This document shows, in pieces, positions 6,550 through 13,856 of a stretch of 21,781 nt of DNA (positions are counted from its first letter, which is position 1; each line of letters starts with the position of its first letter). The position numbers and the translations under genes are program-made. The notes beneath the pieces are model-generated. The model had not been told where the DNA came from. It saw only the letters and a list, made by a program, of their open reading frames with translations, and searched no databases. This stretch comes from Cardiobacterium sp963553325 (GTDB lineage: Bacteria > Pseudomonadota > Gammaproteobacteria > Cardiobacteriales > Cardiobacteriaceae): positions 1-21,781 of the forward strand of contig CAUVOF010000026.1 in assembly GCA_963553325.1 (NCBI GenBank), given 5' to 3'.

Positions 6550-7506
6550 ATGAGCGAAAATACCAATAACACGGGCGCACCGGATATCGGCGCCATTCTC
6601 TCCGCCACGAGGATGAAGCGGGAACTCTCCATCGCCACTGCGGCGATGCAGTCCAACCTTAGCCAGGAAATCATCGAAAAACTCGAACAAAACCGCTTCT
6701 CCGAAATCGGCGCGCCGGTCTTTACCCGTGGCTACCTCGGCCTCTATGCCCGCTTCCTCGGCTTGAACGAAGCTGCAGTCAGCCAGGCGTTTAACAAAAT
6801 CAAGGGCGAAGCGGCAAAGGAAACAGAACTGCGCATCACCCCCGCCAACGTCGAAAGCCAGACACGCGCCTACCGCCGTAGCTATCTCGGCTCCTGGTTG
6901 CTGCTCATCCCGGTGGTTATCATCGGTGGCGTCTTGCTCTACCAACTCTTTGACAACAACTCCTGGCTGATGAAACAGCTCAACGGCGCCTTTAATGCCC
7001 CGCCAGAAAGCGGCGAAGTTGCGGTAAGCGCCGATAACAACGCCAGCGCCAACAACAACAGCAACAACGAAATCATCCTGGAAGTCGGCGGCACCACCCT
7101 TACCCCGGAAGGCACGCCGCTCTCGCCGGAAAGCCCGCAAAACATCCCCGGCCTGACCCCGCCCGTTTCCGATGAACCAGTGGCACTGAACAGCAACAAC
7201 AGCGAAGCGCCCGCCGAACAAGCGCCACCGGAAAGCGCGCCCGCCAGCAGCAGTACGCGCGGCATCCAACTCTCCTTCGCCGCTGAGAGCTGGATAGAAA
7301 TCAAAGACAGCGGTAACAAAAAAGTGCTGTCGAAACTCGTCAAAGCAGGCGAAAAAGTCGAACTGCCTGCCGATGGCGCCCCCTACAACCTCAACATTGG
7401 CCGACCCGATGGCGTTGTCATGCTGGTTAATGGTCAGGAACAACCGCTGGAAAACTATCGTCAGAAAAATTCCGGTCGCCGCCGCTATAACGTAGATGTC
7501 CCCTGA
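6550..7506 (+). CDS. rodZ: Cytoskeleton protein RodZ
   Basis: RodZ links MreB to the inner membrane and peptidoglycan machinery and sets rod shape. The 318-residue product has a cytoplasmic helix-turn-helix domain (residues about 12-75, including 'VFTRGYLGLYARFLGL'), a single helix (about 112-132, 'GSWLLLIPVVIIGGVLLYQLF'), a long Asn/Pro/Ser-rich periplasmic linker (about 150-238), and a C-terminal DUF4115 domain from 'IQLSFAAESWIEI' to the end. The ATG follows the pilW stop by two bases and the stop overlaps the hisS start (TGATG). The linker contains runs of Asn encoded by AAC/AAT that look slippage-prone. ispG, commonly the next gene, is absent. Confidence 0.94.
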   Translation: MSENTNNTGAPDIGAILSATRMKRELSIATAAMQSNLSQEIIEKLEQNRFSEIGAPVFTRGYLGLYARFLGLNEAAVSQAFNKIKGEAAKETELRITPANVESQTRAYRRSYLGSWLLLIPVVIIGGVLLYQLFDNNSWLMKQLNGAFNAPPESGEVAVSADNNASANNNSNNEIILEVGGTTLTPEGTPLSPESPQNIPGLTPPVSDEPVALNSNNSEAPAEQAPPESAPASSSTRGIQLSFAAESWIEIKDSGNKKVLSKLVKAGEKVELPADGAPYNLNIGRPDGVVMLVNGQEQPLENYRQKNSGRRRYNVDVP

Positions 7507-8777
7507 TGGCTAAAACACAAATCCAGTCCCTGCGCGGCATGAATGACGTCTTCCCGCCGGAAGCTGTCCATCTGCAACAACTGCACGACCTCATCCACGC
7601 CACACTCGCCCGCTACGGCTACCGTCCGCTGCAACTGCCGCTGCTCGAACAAACCGGGCTGTTCAAGCGCGCCGTGGGCGAAGAAACCGACGTCGTCAGC
7701 AAAGAAATGTACACCTTCAACGACCGCAACGACGAAAGCATCACCCTGCGCCCGGAAGCGACCGCCGGCGTGGTACGGGCGATGATTCAGCACGGCAAAC
7801 TGCAACAGCCGCAGCGCGTCTATGCCGAAGGGCCGATGTTCCGCTACGAACGCCCGCAAAAAGGGCGCAGCCGCCAATTCTCACAAGTCAGCGTCGAAGC
7901 CTTTGGCATGGCAGGCGCGGCGCTTGATGCCGAGCTGATTGCCATCTGCGCCGACCTCTTTCGCCGCCTCGGCGTGCTTGACCTCTTAACGCTGGAACTC
8001 AACACCATCGGCCTTGCCGACGAACGCCGCGCCTACCAGCAGGCACTCGTCGCCTACCTGCAAAACCACATCGACGCACTGGATGACGACAGCCGCCGCC
8101 GCCTCACCACCAACCCGCTGCGCATTCTGGACAGCAAAAACGTCGGCGTGCAGGCCGTGCTTGATGGCGCGCCAATGCTGGACGACTACCTCGGCGCCGA
8201 AAGCCACGCCCACTTTGCCAACCTTACCGCGCTGCTCGATGCGCTCGGTATCGCCTGGCGACGCAACCCGCGCCTCGTTCGTGGTCTCGACTACTACTGC
8301 CACACCGTCTTTGAATGGACGACCGGCGCACTCGGCGCGCAAGGTACCGTCACCGCCGGTGGCCGCTACGACGGCCTGGTTGAGCAACTGGGCGGCAGGC
8401 CGACCCCCGCTGCTGGCTTCGCCTTTGGTATCGAACGCATCCTGCTCTTGGCGCAAACGCGCGACACCTTCCGCGAACAGCCCGTCGCCGTCTATGCCAT
8501 CGCCACCGACGACGCCCACTTTGCCACCCTGTTGCCGCTGGTGCAGCGCCTGCGCGACACGGGCATTGCCGTCATCGTTCAAACCCAAGTACAGGCGCTG
8601 AAAAACCAGCTGCGCAAAGCCGACCAAGAAGGCGCGTACTACGCGCTCATCATTGGCGACGACGAAGCCGCACAACAGCACGCCAGCCTGAAAAACCTGC
8701 GCGACGGCAGCCAACAAAGCCTGCCGCTTGCCGACATCCCCGCCTACCTGCAAGAACGCCTCAAGGAAACCCCATGA
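7506..8777 (+). CDS. hisS: Histidyl-tRNA synthetase
   Basis: HisS charges tRNA-His in the cytoplasm. The 423-residue length is standard. Class II motifs are visible: 'LRPEATAGVVRAMI' (81-94), motif 2 'MFRYERPQKGRSRQF' (111-125), the histidine-specific 'RGLDYYCHTVFEW', and motif 3 'AAGFAFGIERIL'. The C-terminal anticodon-binding domain runs from 'QPVAVYAIA' onward, including 'QLRKADQEGAYYALIIGDDE'. Its ATG overlaps the rodZ stop by one base and its stop overlaps the yfgM start by four (ATGA), so it is translated as part of the operon. Confidence 0.97.
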   Translation: MAKTQIQSLRGMNDVFPPEAVHLQQLHDLIHATLARYGYRPLQLPLLEQTGLFKRAVGEETDVVSKEMYTFNDRNDESITLRPEATAGVVRAMIQHGKLQQPQRVYAEGPMFRYERPQKGRSRQFSQVSVEAFGMAGAALDAELIAICADLFRRLGVLDLLTLELNTIGLADERRAYQQALVAYLQNHIDALDDDSRRRLTTNPLRILDSKNVGVQAVLDGAPMLDDYLGAESHAHFANLTALLDALGIAWRRNPRLVRGLDYYCHTVFEWTTGALGAQGTVTAGGRYDGLVEQLGGRPTPAAGFAFGIERILLLAQTRDTFREQPVAVYAIATDDAHFATLLPLVQRLRDTGIAVIVQTQVQALKNQLRKADQEGAYYALIIGDDEAAQQHASLKNLRDGSQQSLPLADIPAYLQERLKETP

Positions 8778-9397
8778 CCGACAGAACCGACGAAGAAACC
8801 CTGGAACTCATCCGCGAATGGCTACAACAATACGGTCTGACCATTATCGTCGGGCTGGTGCTTGGGCTTGGCATGGTTGGTGGCTACCGCTACTGGCAGG
8901 GAAAAGAAGCAGAAAAAATCGCCAACGAATCGACCCAGCTCGACACCCTGCTGCAAGCACTGGAAAAAAACGACCTGCAAGCCGCCACCGCACCTTACGA
9001 CACCCTGCGACAAGCCGGCGGCGACATCAGTGCGCTGGCCGCACTCAACATGGCGAGCGCCTACCAGCAGGCAGGCAAAAAAGAAGAAGCGCAGACCGCG
9101 CTCAACCTTGCCATTGCCAGCCAAGACCAACTCGTCGCACAAAGCGCGCGCTGGCAGCTGGCACAAAACCAGCTCGCTAATGGCGACAGCGACGCTGCCC
9201 TGCAAACCCTGGAAGCGCTCAAAGACAGCGCCTACGCCGCGCAGGCGGTCGCCTTGCAAGGCCTCATCCTCGAAAAACAGGACAAACTGCCAGAAGCGCT
9301 GCAAGCCTGGCAGCACAGCCAACAACTTGCACCCAGTAGCGGCAGCGCCGCCGCCATCAACGCCCTGCAAGCACGCCTCGCCGTAAAGGAAAACTGA
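8774..9397 (+). CDS. yfgM: YfgM family ancillary SecYEG translocon subunit
   Basis: YfgM is an inner-membrane protein with a periplasmic TPR domain that associates with SecYEG and PpiD and assists trafficking of exported proteins. The 207-residue product matches the family length. It has a short charged cytoplasmic start ('DEETLELIREWLQQYG'), one helix (about 22-42, 'LTIIVGLVLGLGMVGGYRYW') and a helical TPR-like region rich in Ala and Gln. It overlaps hisS by four bases and is followed by bamB after one base, the conserved arrangement that pairs it with outer-membrane protein assembly. Confidence 0.92.
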   Translation: MTDRTDEETLELIREWLQQYGLTIIVGLVLGLGMVGGYRYWQGKEAEKIANESTQLDTLLQALEKNDLQAATAPYDTLRQAGGDISALAALNMASAYQQAGKKEEAQTALNLAIASQDQLVAQSARWQLAQNQLANGDSDAALQTLEALKDSAYAAQAVALQGLILEKQDKLPEALQAWQHSQQLAPSSGSAAAINALQARLAVKEN

Positions 9398-9398
9398 C

Positions 9399-10565
9399 AT
9401 GCAACGCCGCCGTCTCATCCAGCTCGGCAGCGCCGCATTGCTGCTCTCCTCCTGCTCCTCCACCTCCGACTTCTTCCTCGGCAAAGACAACCGCCCCGCG
9501 CCCAAACCGTTGCCAGCAAGCAGCGGTCGCGTCGCCACCACCGTCCTGTGGAAACACAAGCTCGGCGATGGTGGCGAAGAGAGAGGCCTGCGCCTCAAAC
9601 CCGCCTACGATGGCGGCCGCATCTATGCCATCTCCGCCAATGGTCGCCTTTACGCCTTTGAAGGCGAAAGCGGCGCGCAGCTGTGGCAAGAAAAACTCGG
9701 CAACGACATCAGCGGCGGCGTCGCCGTCGATCGCAACAACGTCTATCTCGGCACCAACAACGGCGACCTGCTTGCCATTGCCAGCGATGACGGCGAAACC
9801 AGCTGGCGCGCGCCACTCTCCGGGCTGATGCTCGCCGCGCCAGTCGCCGCCGATGGCATGGTCTATGCGCGCAGCATCGACGGCACCCTCACCGCCTTTG
9901 ACGCCGGCAACGGCAGCGAACTATGGCGTTACCACAGCAACGAACCCGTGTTGAGCGTGCGCGGTAACGCCGAGCCAGTCGTTGGCGGTGGCGTAGTCAT
10001 CATCACCACCGATAACGGCTACTTCATCGCGCTTGACCAAAGAAACGGCCTGCCAGTCATCGAACAGCGCGTCGCCAGCAGCAGCGGCAGCAACCCCGTT
10101 TCCCGCCTGGTCGATATGGACAGCACCCCGCTCGTCGCTAACGGCATCCTCTTCGGTGCCGCCTACCAATCAATGATTTTTGCCGTTGACCTGCAACAGG
10201 GACAACCGCTGTGGCAGCAAGAAAAAGTCTCGACACAAAAAGACATCGCCATTAACCACGACGGTCTCTACCTCGTCAGCGACATCGACCACCTCGCCGC
10301 CCTCAACCCACGCGACGGCAGCTTGCGCTGGCAGAACGACCGCCTCGAAGGTCGCCGCCTCTCGCCGCCCTTTGCCCTCTCCGATGGCCGCGTCGGCGTA
10401 CTCGACTACGAAGGCTGGCTGCACTGGATAGATGGCGCAAGCGGTGAACTCATCGGCCAACAAAAAATCGCTGCCACCAGCAGCGACACCCCGGCGGTCG
10501 TGCTGCGCGACAGCATCCTCTGGCAACTGAAAGACGGCACCCTCATCAAATTCCGCCCGCAGTAA
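9399..10565 (+). CDS. bamB: Outer membrane protein assembly factor BamB
   Basis: BamB is a lipoprotein of the BAM complex that aids folding of beta-barrel proteins. The 388-residue product starts with a lipoprotein signal ending LLSSC (Cys19) and then shows PQQ/WD-like blades of an eight-bladed propeller, for example 'GGRIYAISANGRLYAFEGESGAQLWQEKL', 'RNNVYLGTNNGDLLAIASDDGETSW' and 'DGTLTAFDAGNGSELWRY'. It is the last gene of the operon. The usual next gene, der, is not in the window; instead a repeat-filled gap of about 680 bases follows. Confidence 0.96.
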   Translation: MQRRRLIQLGSAALLLSSCSSTSDFFLGKDNRPAPKPLPASSGRVATTVLWKHKLGDGGEERGLRLKPAYDGGRIYAISANGRLYAFEGESGAQLWQEKLGNDISGGVAVDRNNVYLGTNNGDLLAIASDDGETSWRAPLSGLMLAAPVAADGMVYARSIDGTLTAFDAGNGSELWRYHSNEPVLSVRGNAEPVVGGGVVIITTDNGYFIALDQRNGLPVIEQRVASSSGSNPVSRLVDMDSTPLVANGILFGAAYQSMIFAVDLQQGQPLWQQEKVSTQKDIAINHDGLYLVSDIDHLAALNPRDGSLRWQNDRLEGRRLSPPFALSDGRVGVLDYEGWLHWIDGASGELIGQQKIAATSSDTPAVVLRDSILWQLKDGTLIKFRPQ

Positions 10566-10623
10566 AACCGGTGGGGTAGGGCAGGGCAGACTTCCATTTA
10601 TAGCGATACACCGAAAGTTTCAG

Positions 10624-10667
10624 TCGGGCACCCATGAAAAACGCATAGCGTTTTTCATGGGACCCGG
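10624..10667. repeat. Hairpin cassette 1 inside element B
   Basis: It starts TCGGGCACCC and ends GGGACCCGG. A perfect 14-bp stem (10631-10644 with 10648-10661, CCCATGAAAAACGC and its complement) closes on ATA. In element A the same place has a single base, so this is an insertion. Confidence 0.7.
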
Positions 10668-10705
10668 CAAGGCGCGCTGCCGAAGACAGTACAACTAGTA
10701 CGGCG

Positions 10706-10752
10706 CGGGTTTCCCTAGAAAATGGCTGCGCCATTTTCTAGGGTGCCTGGCG
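10706..10752. repeat. Hairpin cassette 2 inside element B
   Basis: It starts CGGGTTTCCC and ends GGGTGCCTGGCG. A perfect 14-bp stem (10713-10726 with 10730-10743, CCCTAGAAAATGGC and its complement) closes on TGC. The stem has a different sequence from cassette 1 but the same length, the same CCC start and the same 3-base loop. Element A lacks it. Confidence 0.7.
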
Positions 10753-10792
10753 AAGCGGCGCAACACCGTATGAGGCTTTCGGTGGATGGCTA

Positions 10793-10825
10793 TACATACA
10801 CGAACCCCGCTACCCTGTATGTAAA
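10793..10825. repeat. Dispersed palindrome copy R2
   Basis: TACATACACG-AACCCCGCTAC-CCTGTATGTAAA is a copy of the palindrome at 18631-18669 with the same loop. Its first two bases are the last TA of miniature element B, so the element sits exactly against or in it. Confidence 0.65.
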
Positions 10826-10869
10826 CCTCACCCCCGTAGGGAAGTGAAAAAACCGGAACAATACCGCCC

Positions 10870-10897
10870 ACGCCCGCACCATTGCGGGCGTTTTTTT
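10870..10897 (+). terminator. Intrinsic terminator, probably for the bamB operon
   Basis: A perfect 8-bp stem ACGCCCGC (10870-10877) / GCGGGCGT (10884-10891) with loop ACCATT runs into seven Ts. It lies 305 bases after bamB, probably displaced by the insertion of element B. Confidence 0.8.
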
Positions 10898-10944
10898 GTG
10901 CAGAAAGACAAACAAAAACAATAGATTTGCCGCGAATAACGCGA

Positions 10945-11046
10945 TATAGCCATCCACTCAAAATTTTACACAAAGAGCAACGCTGAAGGTGATACGTGAC
11001 TACACGACGAGACGGCATAGTGCGAAACTTTCGGTGGAAGGCTATA
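10945..11046. mobile_element. Diverged Correia-like miniature element C (102 bp)
   Basis: It begins TATAGCCATCCAC and ends GAAACTTTCGGTGGAAGGCTATA-like sequence (11024-11046), the same inverted ends as elements A and B. The left arm has decayed (CTCAAAATTTTAC in place of CGAAAGTTTCA) and the interior shares little with A or B. Confidence 0.55.
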
Positions 11047-11106
11047 TTAAACTTCCTTCCAAACTATCTTTTCTGCGGAATTTATTTATCCCTGCCCTCA
11101 CCCCAA

Positions 11107-11135
11107 CCCCTCTCCCACCGGGAGAGGGGCTTTTT
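11107..11135 (+). terminator. GC-rich hairpin with T-run
   Basis: A perfect 10-bp stem CCCCTCTCCC (11107-11116) / GGGAGAGGGG (11120-11129) is followed by CTTTTT. With the preceding CCCTCACCCCAA it matches a repeat type common in many bacteria, and here it could terminate transcription. Confidence 0.6.
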
Positions 11136-11189
11136 CGGATTAAAGCATTGGCATCGGTTTCCTGCAAAATCGTGGTTTGGAAAGAGGTC

Positions 11190-11232
11190 TATTATCCGCG
11201 CGCCCGCCTGGCGGGTATTTCCCTACAAAAAT
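11190..11232 (+). promoter_or_regulatory. Possible -10 box and leader hairpin of the DUF4198 gene
   Basis: TATTAT at 11190-11195 is a good -10 box without a clear -35. The short leader contains a small CCCGC/GCGGG hairpin just before TATTTCCC and the GGAG ribosome-binding site. Confidence 0.3.
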
Positions 11233-11243
11233 TCGGAGCACAC

Positions 11244-11948
11244 ATGAAAAAACTGCTACTCGCCACCTTTTTGGCACCTGCCACCGCAGCCATTGCCCAC
11301 GGCGTCTGGATTGCCCCGCACTACGGCGAACTCGGCGTCGTCTATGGTATGGGCTATGCCGACGATTCCTACAGGCCGGAAAACGTCCGCTTCGTCAATG
11401 CCTACACCGCCGACTTCAAAGAAACGAAAGCCGAAGTGAAAACGCACGACCACCACAGCAGCGTTGAAGTTGGCGATGATGCCGCAGTGCTGACCGCCTT
11501 CTTCGATAACGGCTACTGGGAAAAAGACGCGAACGGCAAATGGCAGGCGGTGGAAAAAAGCGCCATTAGCAAACCGGCCGACACCTCTACCTCGCTCAAA
11601 TACAACATCAGCCTGCTCAAACCCTACCAAGGCGAGATGAAGCCCTTTGACCTGCCGGCACAAATCATCCCGGCGACTGACCCTTCCACCCTAAAACAGG
11701 GTGACAAACTGACTGTCACCGTGTACGTTGCCGGCAAACCGCAGGCGGACGTGGAAATTACCGCTGATTACATCAACGACTTCGCCAACCGCGTCAAAAC
11801 CGACGCCAAAGGCCAAGCCGAACTCAGCGTGCGCAACAACGGCCACAACGTCATCGCCGCCCTCGTCAATCACCCGACCCCGGACGACGCGCACGCCCAC
11901 TTACAGCGCAACGTCGCCACCCTTTCCTTCAAATCGGCGAAAAAATAA
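11244..11948 (+). CDS. Periplasmic DUF4198 family protein, possible metal-binding
   Basis: This is a 234-residue exported protein. The signal peptide ends APATAAIA, with predicted cleavage before His19, so the mature protein would begin HGVWIAPHYG. DUF4198 proteins are periplasmic beta-sandwich proteins; some are fused or linked to nickel/cobalt importers (NikM/CbiM-associated). Histidines cluster in 'THDHH' (67-71) and 'DAHAHLQ' near the C-terminus, consistent with metal handling. A second Ig-like part (about 150-234, 'LTVTVYVAGKPQADVEI...TDAKGQAELSV') completes the fold. GGAG lies upstream of the ATG. No transporter gene is adjacent, so the metal role is an inference. Confidence 0.8.
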   Translation: MKKLLLATFLAPATAAIAHGVWIAPHYGELGVVYGMGYADDSYRPENVRFVNAYTADFKETKAEVKTHDHHSSVEVGDDAAVLTAFFDNGYWEKDANGKWQAVEKSAISKPADTSTSLKYNISLLKPYQGEMKPFDLPAQIIPATDPSTLKQGDKLTVTVYVAGKPQADVEITADYINDFANRVKTDAKGQAELSVRNNGHNVIAALVNHPTPDDAHAHLQRNVATLSFKSAKK

Positions 11949-11962
11949 CGCGCCCACAACGC

Positions 11963-11994
11963 AAAACGCCACGGCATGCCGTGGCGTTTTTTTG
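11963..11994. terminator. Bidirectional terminator between the DUF4198 and NSS genes
   Basis: A perfect 13-bp palindromic stem (AAAACGCCACGGC / GCCGTGGCGTTTT, 11963-11990) is followed on the plus strand by TTT. The minus-strand gene that ends at 12008 faces the same hairpin and its reverse also ends in TTTT. Confidence 0.8.
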
Positions 11995-12007
11995 GTGGTA
12001 GCGGGCG

Positions 12008-13348
12008 CTAAAACACCCCAATCCCGTGCAGGAAGACGACAACAATCGCCAGCGGCGCGACAAAGCGCAGCAGCACATACCACAGCGAAAACACCCACAG
12101 CGGCAGATTGCTGCCGGTCATCGCCTCGCGTTGCACCGCCTCGCGCTGCCATGCCCAGGCGGTAAAGAGCGCAATCAGCAGCGCGCCGAGCGGCATGCTC
12201 CAGCCCGTAACCAGCAGGTCGAGCGAGTCAAAAATATCGCGCGCGCCAATTAAGCGCACATCTTTTAGCAGGCCAAAAGAGAGCGCCGAGGGAATGCCAG
12301 CGAGAAAAATCGCCAGACCAAGCAGCCACGACACCGGCGCGCGGCGTTCTGGTTTCTTGTACGCCAGCACGGCGACGATGTTTTCCAGCATCGAAAAGGC
12401 AGAGGTGAGCGTGGCAAACAGCACCAGCACCATGAAGACGACAAACAGCGGCACACCAAACGGCAACTTGGCAAAAACCGCAGGAAGAATGGCGAAAATC
12501 AGCCCCGGCCCCTGATTCGGCTCAAAACCGAGGGCGAACACCGCCGGGAAAATCACCAGCCCAGCGAGCAGCGAAATGGCGATATTCATCCAGACGATGC
12601 TGTTGGCACTGCGCAGCAAGTCGTAGTCATCGCGCAGATACGAGGCATAAGTCACCATCACCGAGACGCCGATGCTCAGGGCGAAAAACGCCTGGCCGAG
12701 GGCGGAGAGCATCGTTTCGCCGTTGAAAAACGACCAATCGGGTTTCAGTAAAAACACCACGCCCTGCCAGGCGCCGGGCAGGGTGAGCGAGCGCAGCGCC
12801 AGCAGCAGAAACATCACAAACAGCGCCGGCATCATGTATTTGTTTGCCCGCTCAATGCCCTGGCTGACCCCGGCCTGCACCACATACACCACCGCCAGCA
12901 TGAACAGCCCTTGGAACAAGATGACCTCGCCGGGGTTGGCAATCATCGCATCGAAGAAGGCGCCGTAATCGCTGATTTTCGCCAAATCGCCGTTGATACC
13001 GTGCCAGATATAGGCGACCACCCAGCCGCCGACAACGCTATAAAAAGAAAGCAGGACAAAGCAGGTAACGACACCGAGCCAGCCAACCAGCGGCCAGGCG
13101 CTGCCGGGGCGGATGCGGTGAAACGCCTGAATGGCGTTGTGGCGGCTGTGGCGGCCGATGACGAACTCGGCAATCAGCACCGGCGCGCCGACCAAAAAGG
13201 TAAAAACAATGAAGAGAAGGAAAAACACCGCACCGCCGTGCGTGCCGGCGGTATAGGGGAATTTCCAGATGGCACCGAGGCCGATGGCAGAACCAGCGGC
13301 AGCGAGAATGAAGCCGAGGCGGGAAGACCAATTATCGTGATGACTCAT
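12008..13348 (-). CDS. Neurotransmitter:sodium symporter (NSS/SNF) family transporter
   Basis: This 446-residue inner-membrane protein is a bacterial NSS transporter that imports an amino acid or related amine with sodium. The start 'NWSSRLGFILAAAGSAIGLGAIWKFPY' is the diagnostic first helix of the family, with the unwound GSAIGLG segment that binds sodium and substrate. About eleven helices fit, ending with 'LLRFVAPLAIVVVFLHGIGVF', so it belongs to the shorter, 11-helix group (MhsT/Tyt1-like). I chose the ATG at 13348 because family members start near the NWSSR motif; an in-frame TTG lies 18 bases upstream. It converges with the DUF4198 gene on a shared terminator. The substrate cannot be read from sequence. 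Confidence 0.92.
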   Translation of the reverse strand: MSHHDNWSSRLGFILAAAGSAIGLGAIWKFPYTAGTHGGAVFFLLFIVFTFLVGAPVLIAEFVIGRHSRHNAIQAFHRIRPGSAWPLVGWLGVVTCFVLLSFYSVVGGWVVAYIWHGINGDLAKISDYGAFFDAMIANPGEVILFQGLFMLAVVYVVQAGVSQGIERANKYMMPALFVMFLLLALRSLTLPGAWQGVVFLLKPDWSFFNGETMLSALGQAFFALSIGVSVMVTYASYLRDDYDLLRSANSIVWMNIAISLLAGLVIFPAVFALGFEPNQGPGLIFAILPAVFAKLPFGVPLFVVFMVLVLFATLTSAFSMLENIVAVLAYKKPERRAPVSWLLGLAIFLAGIPSALSFGLLKDVRLIGARDIFDSLDLLVTGWSMPLGALLIALFTAWAWQREAVQREAMTGSNLPLWVFSLWYVLLRFVAPLAIVVVFLHGIGVF

Positions 13349-13377
13349 AAACAGACAGCGTTGCAAAAAGGGGCGGC

Positions 13378-13386
13378 ATTATGCCA
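13378..13386 (-). promoter_or_regulatory. Possible extended -10 promoter of the NSS gene
   Basis: On the minus strand TGGCATAAT forms an extended -10, placing the start about 23 bases before the ATG. No good -35 is visible. Palindrome R3 sits 40 bases upstream. Confidence 0.35.
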
Positions 13387-13425
13387 TTTCCGCCTGCCGC
13401 ACCAGCGGCCAAATCGTCGGCAATA

Positions 13426-13456
13426 TACATACACGAACCCCGCTACCGCGTATGTA
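13426..13456. repeat. Dispersed palindrome copy R3
   Basis: TACATACACG (13426-13435) and CGCGTATGTA (13447-13456) flank the conserved loop AACCCCGCTAC. One base in the right arm breaks perfect pairing. Confidence 0.65.
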
Positions 13457-13512
13457 AATCGCCTGCCGGATGGCGTGTTTACAATTTGAATCCCCCCTCC
13501 CCTGCGAAGCGG

Positions 13513-13726
13513 CACTACTGTCCAAGATAAATTTTTAGATGAAATTCTTTCTAAAACAGCATGATTTATACAGCACCCCCTGTAGTAACGCGCCGCATCA
13601 CACCTCGAAAAGCCGCTTTTGAACGCTATTTTGGGGTATTTGACGCATTGCGCGTGGGTCTGTATGGTGATTATTTGCATGATTTATAAGAATTTTATCG
13701 ACCAGGAATTATCTTGGACACTAGTG
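13513..13726. mobile_element. Second type of miniature element (214 bp) with TGTCCAAGATAA ends
   Basis: TGTCCAAGATAA at 13519-13530 is repeated inverted as TTATCTTGGACA at 13709-13720, with weaker similarity continuing inward (AAATTCTT and AAGAATTT, ATGATTTATA). CTA lies directly outside or beside both ends and could be a target duplication. No transposase remains, and the interior is AT-rich compared with its neighbours. It is either a miniature element or the remnant of an insertion sequence of a family I cannot name. Confidence 0.6.
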
Positions 13727-13753
13727 CTGCGAAGCGGGGGAGGGTCGGGTATC

Positions 13754-13785
13754 CCCTTGAAAAAGGCGTCCGCTTTTTTCAAGGG
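13754..13785. repeat. Hairpin cassette 3, inside a G-rich repeat
   Basis: TCGGGTATCC leads into CCCTTGAAAAAGGC (13754-13767), loop GTCC, and GCTTTTTTCAAGGG (13772-13785), then AACCCGG. The stem is 14 bp with one G-U pair. The outside sequence GGGGGAGGG...GGGGTGGGG matches the uninterrupted minus-strand repeat at about 111-140, so this cassette too looks inserted. Confidence 0.65.
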
Positions 13786-13856
13786 AACCCGGGGTGGGGT
13801 GTGAAAATCGCGTAGCGACGGCGTTCACAACGAATTGTAAACAGCCCCTAGTAGCA

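Larger units (their letters stand above)
10599..10794. mobile_element. Correia-like miniature element B (196 bp, carrying two hairpin cassettes)
   Basis: The ends are TATAGCGATACACCGAAAG and its inverted counterpart CTTTCGGTGGATGGCTATA. The interior (for example GGCGCGCTGCCGAAGACAGT and GCGCAACACCGTATGA) is nearly identical to element A read on the other strand. The size difference of 89 bases is due to two inserted palindromes at 10624-10667 and 10706-10752. It lies 34 bases after the bamB stop. Confidence 0.75.
10566..11243. other. Repeat-filled intergenic region between bamB and the DUF4198 gene
   Basis: No credible gene lies here. In order it holds miniature element B with two inserted hairpin cassettes (10599-10794), palindrome R2 (10793-10825), an intrinsic terminator (10870-10897), diverged miniature element C (10945-11046), a GC-rich hairpin terminator (11107-11135) and a probable -10 box (11190-11195). 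The two terminators probably stop transcription from the bamB operon, more than 300 bases after its last stop codon. Confidence 0.8.

Noticed and set aside
6508..7443. 311-codon minus-strand frame opposite rodZ
   Set aside because: rodZ has clear domains and operon overlaps on the plus strand; the opposite frame is Gly/Ala/Phe-rich shadow sequence.
13619..13804. Short plus-strand ORF in the 214-base element
   Set aside because: It runs through the inverted ends of a mobile element; the similar peptides at both ends (LSWT) simply reflect the inverted repeat.
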